Shown: in pieces, positions 1 through 9,523 of the stretch
Position numbering within the stretch: position 1 is the stretch's first letter
Layout of the letters: every line of letters begins with the position of its first letter
NCBI RefSeq assembly: GCF_002926065.1
Contig: NZ_PREZ01000002.1
Span: 124,001-188,000, forward strand
Origin: Jeotgalibacillus proteolyticus
Lineage (GTDB): Bacteria; Bacillota; Bacilli; Bacillales; Jeotgalibacillaceae
Length of the DNA stretch: 64,000 nucleotides
Direction: 5' to 3'
Translations under genes and position numbers: made by a program
Notes under the pieces: model-generated
Database searches by the model: none
Told to the model about the DNA's origin: nothing
The model's input: the letters and a program-made list of their open reading frames with translations, nothing else

Positions 1-102
1 TCTGGAGGCTGTTCCATTATCTTCGATTTTTTCTTCTTTATCCTTGGTTTTTAATTCCTGCCGGGTTTTATTTGCCTGGTCACGATAAGGATCTCTTTTC
101 AT
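1..102 (-). CDS. ypbE: N-terminal fragment of a small charged protein, probably YpbE (LysM protein)
   Basis: Only the first 34 codons are inside the window; the gene continues past the left edge. The start is ATG at 102, preceded by an AAGGGG ribosome binding site. The visible N-terminus begins MKRDPYRDQ and is rich in Lys, Arg, Glu, Asp and Gln, with no membrane segment yet. The name rests on position: in Bacillus genomes ypbE, a membrane protein with a C-terminal LysM domain, lies next to ypbD. The diagnostic domain would lie outside the window, so the identity is inferred from context. Confidence 0.5.
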   Translation of the reverse strand, partial: MKRDPYRDQANKTRQELKTKDKEEKIEDNGTASR

Positions 103-120
103 GTAATTCCCCTTCTTTTT

Positions 121-699
121 TCATATGTTGTGTTTCGATTTTCTATAGACATAAAGGCCAAGCATTGTGTTAACGGTAAAATGGAGGCTGATCACAGTCC
201 AAAGGCTTGCAGTCCACTCATATACACCCCCTATAATAAAACTTAATATAAGGATATTTAATGCAAGGTACCAATGCCTTAGGTACCTCACGTGAACTGC
301 AGCAAAAAGCAAGCTTGCTACCCAGAGATTTGTATTGGTCTGAATGATCCCCCGAAAAAATAATTCTTCAGATATAGCGACGATTAGAGAAAACCATACA
401 ATTTTTACGGGAGTAAGGGAAGAAAATATTTTTTCATTTACTCCTCCATCATCATAATAGCTTTCTTTTAGATGGTTCATTAGCGCTAAATCCGCAGCAG
501 CAATTAGAATACCAAGCATAATCCCTGCCACTATGTAAGTTAAATTAAAATTAAAAAGGTCGAAAAACTGAGAAATGGCATTAAAAGCAAAAATCCCGCC
601 AATTATTGATGCCAAAAGCAGAAAAATTTGTGTAAGAATGGCATAGCGGTAAAGCTGGTAGCCGGTCATCTGTCTGATTGCTTCCTCCTGATTTCTCAT
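121..699 (-). CDS. ypbD: CPBP-family intramembrane metalloprotease YpbD
   Basis: A 192-residue polytopic membrane protein with hydrophobic segments at about 19-45, 52-75, 95-118 and 125-180. The CPBP (CAAX protease and bacteriocin-processing) signature motifs are all present: Glu111-Glu112 with Arg116 (EELFFR), Phe132 and His136 (FAAVH), and His173 with Asn177 (HFTVN). These form the presumed metal site of this glutamate protease family in the membrane. The substrate is unknown. The start codon lies four bases past the recS stop, so it is probably co-transcribed with ypbB and recS. Confidence 0.85.
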   Translation of the reverse strand: MRNQEEAIRQMTGYQLYRYAILTQIFLLLASIIGGIFAFNAISQFFDLFNFNLTYIVAGIMLGILIAAADLALMNHLKESYYDDGGVNEKIFSSLTPVKIVWFSLIVAISEELFFRGIIQTNTNLWVASLLFAAVHVRYLRHWYLALNILILSFIIGGVYEWTASLWTVISLHFTVNTMLGLYVYRKSKHNI

Positions 700-703
700 T
701 CAA

Positions 704-2146
704 TTATACCAGCAGCAACCGGGCTAAGCGTTTTTCCCATGACTGGGCAGCGGATCCAGCTCCTTTATCCTCAGTGGAAAAATCCTCTAAATTAAGCCCG
801 CAAACATCACAGCAATGAGCCTTGCTGCTAAATTCTCTTTCGTTAAAACTTTCAATTACCAGCCTTCTTCTACATGTGGGGCTTGTGGCATAAAATGTCA
901 TTTGAGTTAATTGCTCTTTTCTTTCTCGCAGCCTGTCAGACATTAAACGAAAAACGTTTTCTTCCCAATTTTTATGATTTTCGTGTTTTTCAAAATAGTT
1001 TAATACTCTGTACTGGATTTCCGAGATGCCTGCTTTTTCCTCGACAACCTTTTGATTAACGGTTTCCTGCCTTATTTTTTTGTATTCATTTATTTGACGT
1101 AAAGACAGGTTTTCAAGTTCCAGCAAATTTCCCGTTATTTTTTCATCCCCTTTTAAGTATAACAGGATTGAAACACTTTTTTTACCGTCCCTTCCAGCAC
1201 GGCCAATTTCCTGGACAAATGATTCCATGCTTGAAGGCATATGAAAATGGATGACTGTTCTTATATTTTCTTTATTCACTCCCATTCCAAATGCACTTGT
1301 TGCAAATATCCAATCAAGCTGATCATTTAAAAATTGCTGTTGGATAAGAATTCTCTGCTCCGTGTCAAGACCTGCATGATAGCTTGCTATTTGCCTGTCC
1401 AAATGCTGATGCATCTCTGCTGCCAACTCATCCGCCAGGCGTTTGCTTGAAAAATACACGATTCCAGGAGAAGAAATAGTCCTCATATACTCTTTTAGTA
1501 TTTCAATTTTTTGCTGAAAGGAATCAATTTGCTTGACGTTTAATGCAATATTAGGACGGTTGACCGAATAAACCCATTCAGCTGGTGAACTTAATTTTAA
1601 TGCGGTACGAATATCGCTTCTGATTTTTTGCGTAGCTGTTGCTGTAAGTGCCAGTGTCACGGGGGAACCCAATTGCTTCTTCACTTCTCCAAGAAGCATG
1701 TAATCGGGACGGAAATCAGGACCCCATTGAGAAATACAATGAGCTTCATCCACTACAAAAAGACGTATGAGACAAGAAGCGAGCGCCTTTTTAACTTCAG
1801 GAAGTACGAGCATTTCAGGTGAGATGAAAATAAACCTAAATTGCCTGAGGTTATGTAAGGCCTGGACTTTTTCTTTATAGGGCAGAAACGAATTCAAAGC
1901 AATTACGCTTTTTTCGCCCCGGTATTTAATCTGCTCCACCTGATCCTGCATAAGAGATAATAGGGGGGAGACGATAAGAACCTGTATATTTAACAGATAG
2001 GAAGGCATTTGATAGCATAATGATTTCCCGGAACCGGTAGGCAGCATAGCAACAGTGTCTTTGCCGCTTACTACGCTTTCGATTATTTCTTTCTGGCCTT
2101 CTCTGAAGGATGTAAAACCGAATTTTCTGTATAGTATTTCTTCCAT
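704..2146 (-). CDS. recS: ATP-dependent DNA helicase RecS (RecQ family)
   Basis: A superfamily 2 helicase of 480 residues, the short RecQ form that Bacillus carries besides full-length RecQ. Visible motifs are Walker A with Lys41 (LPTGSGKS), DEAH at 133-136 followed by CISQWG, a SAT-like TATAT motif III, and motif VI with QEIGRAGRDG. The C-terminus has Cys residues (CRRR, CCDVCG) typical of the RecQ zinc-binding part; an HRDC domain appears absent, as expected from the length. It acts in DNA repair and replication restart. Its start overlaps the end of ypbB by 64 bases, an unusually long overlap, which suggests translational coupling. Confidence 0.93.
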   Translation of the reverse strand: MEEILYRKFGFTSFREGQKEIIESVVSGKDTVAMLPTGSGKSLCYQMPSYLLNIQVLIVSPLLSLMQDQVEQIKYRGEKSVIALNSFLPYKEKVQALHNLRQFRFIFISPEMLVLPEVKKALASCLIRLFVVDEAHCISQWGPDFRPDYMLLGEVKKQLGSPVTLALTATATQKIRSDIRTALKLSSPAEWVYSVNRPNIALNVKQIDSFQQKIEILKEYMRTISSPGIVYFSSKRLADELAAEMHQHLDRQIASYHAGLDTEQRILIQQQFLNDQLDWIFATSAFGMGVNKENIRTVIHFHMPSSMESFVQEIGRAGRDGKKSVSILLYLKGDEKITGNLLELENLSLRQINEYKKIRQETVNQKVVEEKAGISEIQYRVLNYFEKHENHKNWEENVFRLMSDRLRERKEQLTQMTFYATSPTCRRRLVIESFNEREFSSKAHCCDVCGLNLEDFSTEDKGAGSAAQSWEKRLARLLLV

Positions 2147-3207
2147 TTCCCATCCTCCCTTCCCCTGGTTACCAGCACCAGCCGGATTTGAAAAAAGCTT
2201 GCTTCTGGAACTGCCTGCTTCAATTCACGCATTTTTTTATTGTTTGAATTGCTTGCAGCCTTCCATATTTTCTCCTGCAGCGTTTGAGGTACAAATTCTT
2301 CAACTGCAAACGCTGGAGACATTAAGGCAATTTCAATTATGTGGTCTTCAATTGTACTCTCTTTTAGCTTTCTTTCTTTGGCGATCTTTGGGATGGACCT
2401 GCAGCTCGCCATTAGCTGGAATGTTTTTTCTGTAGAGCTTGTGAAAATAAGCTGTTTTTTAAGAAGATCCTGTTGCATAGAATGCAGGATCGGGTATCTT
2501 TTATGTGCATTATCTATTTCAGCCATCACATAATGCAGTATATTTAAAAATCGAAAATGGACTTCTGCAGAATCTATTTGAAAATGGGCTGCCAGTTGTT
2601 CAGCGGTCCAGCCAATCTTTTCATAACCGGTTAAACGCTGAATCAGGAAATCAGGATTGTCTGGAAACCGGCTGTCACTGCAAAGCTGGATGAGTTCATC
2701 ATAAAGCCGTAATGTTTTTTTCTTACGATCCGGGCCTAATTCCTGAAATGCAGATCTTACCCACCGCTGGATGTCAGGGTCACGCTGAACCGGATAAAAC
2801 CGTGATTCTCCATGAATGGTATAAGAAAGGGTTTGAACCAGCAGAGAAAGCCGCTTCCAAAAAATCTGAGCACGGTCATGATATTTCCAACCTTCGAGGC
2901 ATCTGGGAAAAGGGTGATTCTTAAAAAAAACAGAAGCAGATTTATCCCCTTTTTCAGTTAGTATATAATGCCTGTCTTCCTTTTGCAGAATCAGTTTTTG
3001 CTCTATTATATTTTGGCAGCTCTTGTCAAAATCAGATCTCGACATAGCTGGCATCGTTTGAAATAGATTTGAAATGCCATAAAGATGGGCATCCTGAATG
3101 GTCTGAGAGATTTTTTTACCTGTAAGCAGATGGTAGATTGCGGAGCGGCTGCGATCTCCATTAAATATACGAAAGCACATTAATAAGATGGCATCTAAAT
3201 AATTCAT
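2083..3207 (-). CDS. ypbB: YpbB, helix-turn-helix domain protein of unknown function
   Basis: A 374-residue protein that matches the Bacillus protein YpbB by position (between fer and recS) and by size. The C-terminal third contains a helix-turn-helix-like stretch around SIPKIAKERKLKESTIEDH, related to the helicase C-terminal HTH found in YpbB proteins. The N-terminal part (about 1-250) is soluble with no recognised motif. The constant pairing with the RecQ-type helicase RecS suggests an accessory role in DNA metabolism, but this is inference. The 64-base overlap with recS makes a shared mRNA very likely. Confidence 0.8.
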   Translation of the reverse strand: MNYLDAILLMCFRIFNGDRSRSAIYHLLTGKKISQTIQDAHLYGISNLFQTMPAMSRSDFDKSCQNIIEQKLILQKEDRHYILTEKGDKSASVFFKNHPFPRCLEGWKYHDRAQIFWKRLSLLVQTLSYTIHGESRFYPVQRDPDIQRWVRSAFQELGPDRKKKTLRLYDELIQLCSDSRFPDNPDFLIQRLTGYEKIGWTAEQLAAHFQIDSAEVHFRFLNILHYVMAEIDNAHKRYPILHSMQQDLLKKQLIFTSSTEKTFQLMASCRSIPKIAKERKLKESTIEDHIIEIALMSPAFAVEEFVPQTLQEKIWKAASNSNNKKMRELKQAVPEASFFQIRLVLVTRGREDGKWKKYYTENSVLHPSEKARKK

Positions 3208-3252
3208 GGATGATCCCCTTTGGCAATATCGATTCCTTATTTTATCATGTTT

Positions 3253-3269
3253 CTGTCGATTGTTGACAG
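3253..3269. promoter_or_regulatory. 17-bp imperfect palindrome upstream of ypbB
   Basis: The sequence CTGTCGATTGTTGACAG has arms that match at six of eight positions around a central T. It lies 46 bases upstream of the ypbB start, in the divergent ypbB-fer gap. It is identical at 15 of 17 positions to the perfect palindrome at 56495-56511 beside a GntR-family regulator. A regulator-binding role is a guess based on symmetry and similarity. Confidence 0.3.
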
Positions 3270-3342
3270 TTTTCTTTTTGTCTAATCGGGTAAACTTTTA
3301 CTTAAAGGAGCAAACTTAACTGTAATATTAGGGATCTTTCTA

Positions 3343-3371
3343 TTGAAAATGTTTGGACCTATGTTTAGAAT
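3343..3371 (+). promoter_or_regulatory. Sigma-A type promoter for fer
   Basis: TTGAAA at 3343-3348 and TAGAAT at 3366-3371 with 17-base spacing, about 60 bases upstream of the fer start codon. Both hexamers are close to the sigma-A consensus. Nothing else in the 3208-3431 intergenic region looks like a gene. Confidence 0.55.
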
Positions 3372-3419
3372 GGTAAATGATACTTTTTCATCGTATTGTT
3401 CGGAGATTTACTGAATTAG

Positions 3420-3680
<261 letters not shown>

Positions 3681-3681
3681 C

Positions 3682-3727
3682 AAAAAAATGCTGTGATCCT
3701 ATTTATCTGATCACAGCATTTTTTTAT
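3682..3727. terminator. Bidirectional terminator between fer and rsiX
   Basis: Stem AATGCTGTGATC / GATCACAGCATT with an 11-base loop, preceded by an A-run and followed by a T-run, so it can serve both convergent genes (fer and rsiX). Confidence 0.9.
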
Positions 3728-3738
3728 ATTCGTTTCTG

Positions 3739-5052
3739 TCAGTTTTCCGCAAGATAGTGTGTGTTCATTCCGACTGGTACTTCAACCGGAAGAGTAAGAT
3801 CTATTCCTGATACAGGTTCTTTGGATACATTTGAAAATATCACTTCTTCAAAGTCAAAGGAGGCGGCAGTAAGTAAAACAGCCTCTACAAACTGAAGCTT
3901 TTCCTGTTCAGCCTGATCATCCAGAGAATTTTCGAGTGTAATTTCAAGCTGGTCGCCTGCTTTATTTACAGTCAGCTCAAGTTGCTCTGATATCGCATTT
4001 TCATATTGATCATCAGGCAGCTCAAACTGCATACTGTAAATTGCTTCTTCAACCGTGTCAAAAGATCTTACTGATTGGACCATATAATAATCACCTGTTG
4101 ATTGCTCAAAGATGTAATAGCCTTTTTTGCTATTATCCAGTTCAAATGGTTCGTTTGCCTGAACACTATTATTGTCTTCATCAGGCAGGAGCTGCAGCTG
4201 AACTCTCCCGTCATTTCCAAAGGTTGCATTCATTACATCCTCAAAAACAGATGTAGGCTCTTCCTCAAGGTAGTTCTCCGGCTGATCAATGTTTGCTGTG
4301 AGCACATTGCCGCCTGCGTTTTCTACCTGGGTGCTGATCGGATGAAACTCGATAAACCCTAAGCCTTCTTCATCAATTTGTCCAGCCCATCTATTGTACA
4401 GTTCCCACGGTGTCTGACCGGAAAAATCCACAGGCAAAACAAATGTCATTGGGATAATGTGTGAATCAGGTGTTACAAGAGCGGTTGATAAATACGCTTT
4501 CCCGTTTAATTCAGACGCAAATAATAATTCGGTCTCCCCGCTCTCTTCAAGCGGCGCCTGGCTTTCCATCTCTTCCTGATTCTCATCTGACTCCTGTCCC
4601 TGATCGGATGCTGTAAAATTGTCAGAGGTCTCTTCTTCAGGAGCTGCTTCTTCAGATGAGAAAATTTCTGCTGAATCTTTATCAGCCTCATGTTTCTCTT
4701 TATCGGCAAATTCCATTTCATTCTCTCTTCGATCATCTGAGGATTCTGTAGAGCTGGAGCTAAACTCATCCGTATCATGGCTTCCTGAATCATAAGCCGC
4801 CTGTTCGTTGCCAGCTGAGCTGTTCATGCTTTCTTGATCAGGTAAAAGTGGAGGAAGCAATAAGATAAGCAGACCGACAGAAGCGAGCCCGGCTCCAACT
4901 GGTACCCAGATCGGGGGTTTTTTTGCGGCTTTCTTTTGTTCTTCTCTCTGGATTTGAGCGTACAGGTCTTCAGCCGATTGGCCGCTTTTCATTTTTGGCA
5001 TTTTTTTAAGAAGATCTTTAATCTCCTGATCGTTCCATTTTGAACCGCTCAT
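3739..5052 (-). CDS. rsiX: Anti-sigma-X factor RsiX
   Basis: A 437-residue membrane-anchored anti-sigma factor. The N-terminal cytoplasmic segment (about 1-45, beginning MSGSKWNDQEIKDLLKKMP) resembles the sigma-X binding region of RsiX. One transmembrane helix lies at about 48-70. An extracellular Ser/Glu/Asp-rich low-complexity linker runs about 75-175, and a folded C-terminal domain occupies about 180-437. At 437 residues it is longer than the roughly 370 of B. subtilis RsiX; the acidic linker accounts for most of the excess. Its start overlaps the sigX end by 35 bases. It sequesters sigma-X at the membrane. Confidence 0.88.
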   Translation of the reverse strand: MSGSKWNDQEIKDLLKKMPKMKSGQSAEDLYAQIQREEQKKAAKKPPIWVPVGAGLASVGLLILLLPPLLPDQESMNSSAGNEQAAYDSGSHDTDEFSSSSTESSDDRRENEMEFADKEKHEADKDSAEIFSSEEAAPEEETSDNFTASDQGQESDENQEEMESQAPLEESGETELLFASELNGKAYLSTALVTPDSHIIPMTFVLPVDFSGQTPWELYNRWAGQIDEEGLGFIEFHPISTQVENAGGNVLTANIDQPENYLEEEPTSVFEDVMNATFGNDGRVQLQLLPDEDNNSVQANEPFELDNSKKGYYIFEQSTGDYYMVQSVRSFDTVEEAIYSMQFELPDDQYENAISEQLELTVNKAGDQLEITLENSLDDQAEQEKLQFVEAVLLTAASFDFEEVIFSNVSKEPVSGIDLTLPVEVPVGMNTHYLAEN

Positions 5053-5575
5053 CTTCTTCCTCCTCCTTCCTTTTATGAGACATTAGCTCCCTTAAATGTT
5101 TAATGGCTCTATGCTGTGTTGTTTTGACCTTTCCTTGTGTCCATCCGAGAATTTCTGCAGTTTCTACTATACTTAGTTCCTGTATATAGCGCATAACAAC
5201 CACCAGTTTGTAGTCTGTTTTACATCGGTCAAGAAGCGAGTAAAGCTCCTGGATTTCTTCTGATTGCTCCACAATTTCCTGAGGAAGCGTGTCCTTGGAA
5301 ACGAGCTCTCTCTGATTCCAATCAAAGGTTTCGAGAATTCTTTTTTTGATGGTAGTTTGTTTGCGGAAGTGGTCAATGGCCACATTTTTTGCGATCGAAA
5401 AAAGCCACGTTTTTTCTGAGCTTTTCCCCTCAAAATTCCCGTAGGATTTCATTACCCGTATAAAAACCTCTTGCATTAAGTCTTCAGCGGTATCTCTGTT
5501 TTTCACTAAATAAATTAAGAACTGAAAGACATCCTGCTGATATTCCTTGTATAGCCTGTGAAAAACGGAGTCCAT
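5018..5575 (-). CDS. sigX: ECF sigma factor SigX
   Basis: A 185-residue extracytoplasmic-function sigma factor. Region 2 (about 25-75) contains EDLMQEVFIRV and the KTWLFSIAKNVAIDHFR core; region 4 (about 120-170) contains IVETAEILGWTQGKVKT, a helix-turn-helix for -35 recognition. In Bacillus, sigma-X controls cell-envelope genes, including those that alter surface charge. It sits downstream of resE and is followed by its antagonist rsiX with an overlap, as in B. subtilis. A candidate sigma-X promoter lies just upstream. Confidence 0.94.
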   Translation of the reverse strand: MDSVFHRLYKEYQQDVFQFLIYLVKNRDTAEDLMQEVFIRVMKSYGNFEGKSSEKTWLFSIAKNVAIDHFRKQTTIKKRILETFDWNQRELVSKDTLPQEIVEQSEEIQELYSLLDRCKTDYKLVVVMRYIQELSIVETAEILGWTQGKVKTTQHRAIKHLRELMSHKRKEEEEDERFKMERSGD

Positions 5576-5603
5576 TTACTTCTCCTCCCCGTTCATATCA
5601 TTA

Positions 5604-5630
5604 GTCGTATGTAATATAAAGAAAGTTTCA
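5604..5630 (-). promoter_or_regulatory. Autoregulatory sigma-X promoter of sigX
   Basis: Read on the minus strand, TGAAAC (5625-5630) is followed after 17 bases by CGAC (5604-5607). This matches the ECF pattern recognised by sigma-X in Bacillus (TGtAAC-N17-CGAC). The CGAC box ends 28 bases before the start codon. A TGGTATAGT extended -10 a little upstream (around 5640-5650) could provide a second, sigma-A start. Confidence 0.65.
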
Positions 5631-5710
5631 TTTCTAGTGTACTATACCAGACGTCCTCAAAAAAGATACGCAGGTTTAAATCCATATGATGATTCCTAAA
5701 GTTTCAATTA

Positions 5711-5778
5711 AAACATACTAAGATTAGTGGGCACCATCATCCGTCGATGATGGTGCCCACACTAATCTTAGTATGTTT
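5711..5778 (-). terminator. Very long hairpin between resE and sigX
   Basis: A near-perfect inverted repeat with arms of 31 and 33 bases (5711-5741 and 5746-5778) around a 4-base loop CGTC. The outer 18 pairs and the inner 13 pairs are perfect, separated by a 2-base bulge. It starts one base past the resE stop codon, and on the minus strand it is followed by TTTTAATT, so it can terminate the res operon. Typical intrinsic terminators in this window have stems of 7-16 pairs. Confidence 0.65.
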
Positions 5779-5779
5779 G

Positions 5780-7552
5780 TTAGTTTTCCGGTAAATAAAA
5801 ACGGAAGGTTGTCCCTTTGTTAATATTACTCTCAACTTCAATCGTCCCTTTATGGGCATGAATCAGATTTTTAACAATCGCAAGACCAAGCCCTGTTCCG
5901 GCTTTGCCCCGGGTTCTTGCTTTATCTGCTTTATAAAACCGTTCAAAAATATAAGGAAGATCATCTTCCGGAATTCCAATACCGGAGTCCATCACTTCAA
6001 CGCAAAGACCTTTTTCCGATTTTTTAAGCACTAATTTGATGGTCCCGCCGTCATGCGTATGCCGAAGCGCATTGTCGAGTAAATTAGTCAGCACCTGCTC
6101 CATCCGGTCAGGGTCAAAGCTCCATTCTTCTTCACTGTTTAAAGCCGATTCAATATAAAGCTTTATATCCTTTTCTTTAGACACAACCCCGAATTTGTTC
6201 ACTATTCTTTCAAAAAAAGCCTGTACTTTTAATCTTTCATAATGAAGGGTGATATGTCCGGCTTCAATACGTGCAAGATCTAAAAGTTCATTAACGAGCC
6301 GGCCCATTCTTAAGGATTCATCGTAGATTATTTTTGCAATTTCTCTTTTTTCTTCTTCTGTTTGAGGGATATCATCAACAATGGCTTCACTGTATCCCTG
6401 CAGCATGGAGATCGGTGTTCTCAGCTCATGAGATACATTGGCAATAAAGTCCTTGCGAAGCTTCTCGAGCCGCCGCTCTTCTGTCATATCCCTTATTACT
6501 GCAACCGCTCCCCGGACCAGGTTGCCGCTGTAAAGAGGACTGAGAATGGTCACGAAAGTTCTTCCCTGGATGGTAACTTCACCCAGCTGTTCTTCATCTG
6601 TTTCCATGACCCGCAGCATTAATTCGTTTAATTCCGGAGGCAGAGCTTCATTTTTTAATGTTTCCTGTTCCTGATACCAGAAGTGGAGGAAGCGGTCAGC
6701 CGGAGGGTTGGATATTAAAATGGTGCCGTCCCGGTTAAATGTAATGACGCCGTCAGCCATTGAGCTTAATATGCTTGACAGCTGTTCTTTTTCCTGGCTT
6801 AGGGCATCTAAATGATGCTTAAGCTGTCTTCCCATTTGGTTAAAAGCTGTTGCGAGTTCGCCGATTTCATCCTGGGTTAAAATAGGCACCTTCGTGTCAA
6901 ATTTCCCCCGTGCCACTTCGAATGCCCCTTCTCTCATTTTTCTAAGAGGAGCAGTAATCCGTGTGGACAAAAAGAAAGCAAATATTGTCGTTAAGATAAT
7001 GGCAATTCCAGCCGCTAAAACAATCAGTCGGGTCGTTTGTTCAGTCGTCTGCTGAATAGCCTCTAAAGACTGGTATACAAATACTGCACCCTCGCTTCCG
7101 TCAGTTAGATTAACAGGAGCTCCGGTAATAATGACATTATCATAGCGGTTTGATGTTTCCTCAGTCTGAATTGAAAGCTCTTTTTGCACCTGCTGCTTCT
7201 GATTAAGGACAGCTGAAAACTCCTGATTTTCTTCGATCATCGTTCTGATCTGCTGCTGATACATCGTTTCAGGATTTGAAGTAAAGGTTTCTCCACCTTC
7301 AATCATTACAAGTGCATAAACTGGTTCATCTACTATTTCAGATATGATTTGGATGCTTATATCCATATCCTGATGGTCTTCAAGGATTCTGGCTATTTTT
7401 TGTGCTTCAAATGTCAGCGACTGCTCTACTTCCTCAACGTGATAATTTTGAAAAAATTCAAGCAATAAAATAGTCAGCATGAACAAAACAAAGCAGACAA
7501 GCAATAGGATGGTCATCCAAAGCTTGCCTACTACACTGCGCCATATTCTCAT
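5780..7552 (-). CDS. resE: Sensor histidine kinase ResE
   Basis: A 590-residue membrane histidine kinase. The order is a transmembrane helix (about 12-35), an extracytoplasmic sensor region (about 36-170), a second helix (about 175-197), HAMP (about 198-250), PAS (about 255-360), the phospho-acceptor H-box [12 protein letters not shown] near residue 370, and a C-terminal ATPase domain with N box, DSGIGI and GTGLGL boxes. ResE phosphorylates ResD in response to oxygen limitation and nitric oxide and controls aerobic/anaerobic respiration genes. Its ATG overlaps the resD end by 4 bases, so the pair is translationally coupled. Confidence 0.95.
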   Translation of the reverse strand: MRIWRSVVGKLWMTILLLVCFVLFMLTILLLEFFQNYHVEEVEQSLTFEAQKIARILEDHQDMDISIQIISEIVDEPVYALVMIEGGETFTSNPETMYQQQIRTMIEENQEFSAVLNQKQQVQKELSIQTEETSNRYDNVIITGAPVNLTDGSEGAVFVYQSLEAIQQTTEQTTRLIVLAAGIAIILTTIFAFFLSTRITAPLRKMREGAFEVARGKFDTKVPILTQDEIGELATAFNQMGRQLKHHLDALSQEKEQLSSILSSMADGVITFNRDGTILISNPPADRFLHFWYQEQETLKNEALPPELNELMLRVMETDEEQLGEVTIQGRTFVTILSPLYSGNLVRGAVAVIRDMTEERRLEKLRKDFIANVSHELRTPISMLQGYSEAIVDDIPQTEEEKREIAKIIYDESLRMGRLVNELLDLARIEAGHITLHYERLKVQAFFERIVNKFGVVSKEKDIKLYIESALNSEEEWSFDPDRMEQVLTNLLDNALRHTHDGGTIKLVLKKSEKGLCVEVMDSGIGIPEDDLPYIFERFYKADKARTRGKAGTGLGLAIVKNLIHAHKGTIEVESNINKGTTFRFYLPEN

Positions 7553-8265
7553 TCATCAATTACCTCAAACTTATACCCTACACCCCATACGGTTACGATC
7601 ATTTTGCCCGCCTGTTCAGATACACGGTTTAGCTTTTCCCGCAAGCGCTTAACATGGGTATCTACTGTTCGTAAATCGCCAAAAAATTCATAATGCCATA
7701 CTTCTTTTAACAGCTGTTCGCGATCATATACTTTATCCGGACTTTTGGCCAAAAAAAGCAGCAGTTCATATTCTTTTGGTGTCAGAGTTACTTCATGTCC
7801 ATCTGCTGTTACCCGGTGAGCGTCATTATCTATGACGAGATGAGGATAGGCAATCATATCCTTTGCTTTTGTTTCTGTCTGCAAATAGTTGGTGGTAGAA
7901 GAACGACGAAGCAGCGCTTTTACCCGCAGCACAACCTCACGCGGACTGAAGGGCTTTACGATATAATCATCTGTTCCTACTTCAAAGCCCTGAACACGGT
8001 TTGCTTCTTCTCCTTTAGCAGTAAGCATAATTACGGGTGTTGCTTTTACTTCCCGAAGCTCGCTGCAAACTTGAATCCCGTCTTTTCCAGGCATCATCAA
8101 ATCAAGCAGGATACAGTCGAAGTTTTCCTCCAATGCAAGAGAAAGCGCCTGATCCCCGTCCTCAGCTTCCTTAATTGAATATCCTTCACGCTCAAGATAC
8201 ATCTTTAGCAGACGCCGAATTCTTTCTTCATCATCTACTACCAGAATATGACCCATCTCACTCAT
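7549..8265 (-). CDS. resD: Response regulator ResD
   Basis: A 238-residue OmpR/PhoB-family regulator. The receiver domain (1-120) has the phosphorylated Asp in [10 protein letters not shown], the Thr in MLTAKG and the conserved Lys in VKPFSP. The winged-helix effector domain (about 140-235) ends with [14 protein letters not shown] and GVGYKF. It activates cytochrome c biogenesis, terminal oxidase and nitrate-respiration genes. It follows resC across a 70-base gap that contains a small hairpin. Confidence 0.96.
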   Translation of the reverse strand: MSEMGHILVVDDEERIRRLLKMYLEREGYSIKEAEDGDQALSLALEENFDCILLDLMMPGKDGIQVCSELREVKATPVIMLTAKGEEANRVQGFEVGTDDYIVKPFSPREVVLRVKALLRRSSTTNYLQTETKAKDMIAYPHLVIDNDAHRVTADGHEVTLTPKEYELLLFLAKSPDKVYDREQLLKEVWHYEFFGDLRTVDTHVKRLREKLNRVSEQAGKMIVTVWGVGYKFEVIDE

Positions 8266-8308
8266 TCAGCTTCCTCCTTATAGGTGTAAACATCCTTATT
8301 TAAAATGA

Positions 8309-8329
8309 GCCCTCACTTTTGGTGAGGGC
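8309..8329 (-). terminator. Intercistronic hairpin between resC and resD
   Basis: Eight perfect base pairs, GCCCTCAC / GTGAGGGC, in the 70-base resC-resD gap, followed on the minus strand by TCATTTTAAAT. It could attenuate resABC read-through into resDE or stabilise the upstream message; the U-tract is imperfect. Confidence 0.4.
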
Positions 8330-8335
8330 AACTAT

Positions 8336-9523
8336 TTAAGCATAAGAATGTAAACCGGCAATAATTAAGTTTACAGCAACTAAGTTAAACATAATAATAG
8401 CAAAACCGATTACGGCAAGCCAAGCAGAACGATTTCCTTCCCATCCTCTGGACAAACGAAGATGCAAAAACGCAGCGTAAAACAACCATGTAATAAGTGC
8501 CCATACCTCTTTAGGGTCCCAGCCCCAGAAGCGTGTCCATGCGATTTGTGCCCATATCATGGCAAAAACCAACCCGCCGAGTGTAAAGACAGGAAAACCG
8601 ATCAATACAGAACGGTATCCTACCTCATCCATAAGATTAAGATTAACCTTTCGCACTAAAGGCTGCAGCAGTGCTGAAATGCTTCTTCTGAAAATAAGGC
8701 GTGTTAATAGGTACAATACTGTCCCTACCATAATGGACCAAATTACAGTATTTAATCGTGAAGCATTTACAATCGCAGGCATTTCAACCGGTGAAGCAAA
8801 ACGATTTTCTGTCACTAATTCCCCCTGATGCGGAATCACAAGAGCCGGCAGGTGGTACTCAGCAACATCTTCATTGCCTTCTGTATTGATGTGAGAAAAT
8901 TCGGATTCATATCCTGTAATTTGTGAAGTTGTCGTAGCTGCAATAAATCCGACCACAATGACTAAACTAAACAGCACCGCTTCAAGCCAAAAGGTTTGTT
9001 TTCCTTTTTTCGCTAAGTCCACGTCCTTCAGTAAATATATCAGACCGGCAACAAAACTGATCGCAAGGATCGCTTCGCCGGCTGCGACTGTTGATACATG
9101 AATGGCAAGCCAGTCACTTTGAAGCGCCGGGATTAGCGGGCTGATATCACGCGGGAACATGCTTGAGTAGGCAATTATCAGAAGTGCTATCGGCAGTGCA
9201 AATACGCCCAATACATGCGCACGGTAAATAAAATAAATAATGATAAAAGCCGCAATGAGCATCATGCCGAAAAATGTAATGAATTCAAATAGATTGCTTA
9301 AAGGTGCATGTCCCGAAGCGATCCACCTGGTGATAAAATAACCCAGTTGAGAGACAAAACCGATAATCGTAATCGTAATAGCGATCGTTGCCCATCTATT
9401 TTTACCTGTCTGGTTCGTATGCTTTTTTGATTTAATTGATCCGGCAAAAAATGCAGTCGCAATCAAATACAACACAAAGGCCACATAAAGCAGCGTACTG
9501 CTCAGACTAGCTAGTTGTGTCAC
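8336..9523 (-). CDS. resC: Cytochrome c biogenesis protein ResC (CcsA family)
   Basis: A 395-residue multi-pass membrane protein of the CcsA/CcmC family. The tryptophan-rich haem-binding signature [10 protein letters not shown] is present near residues 330-340, with at least eight hydrophobic segments spread over the protein. With ResB it forms the system II haem lyase that carries haem across the membrane and attaches it to apocytochrome c on the outer face. The start overlaps the resB end by 17 bases, consistent with a tight ResB-ResC complex. Confidence 0.94.
   Translation of the reverse strand: MTQLASLSSTLLYVAFVLYLIATAFFAGSIKSKKHTNQTGKNRWATIAITITIIGFVSQLGYFITRWIASGHAPLSNLFEFITFFGMMLIAAFIIIYFIYRAHVLGVFALPIALLIIAYSSMFPRDISPLIPALQSDWLAIHVSTVAAGEAILAISFVAGLIYLLKDVDLAKKGKQTFWLEAVLFSLVIVVGFIAATTTSQITGYESEFSHINTEGNEDVAEYHLPALVIPHQGELVTENRFASPVEMPAIVNASRLNTVIWSIMVGTVLYLLTRLIFRRSISALLQPLVRKVNLNLMDEVGYRSVLIGFPVFTLGGLVFAMIWAQIAWTRFWGWDPKEVWALITWLFYAAFLHLRLSRGWEGNRSAWLAVIGFAIIMFNLVAVNLIIAGLHSYA

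Noticed and set aside
2055-2435. Long antisense frame over recS and ypbB
   Set aside because: It is the mirror of two well-supported overlapping genes and has no start signals.
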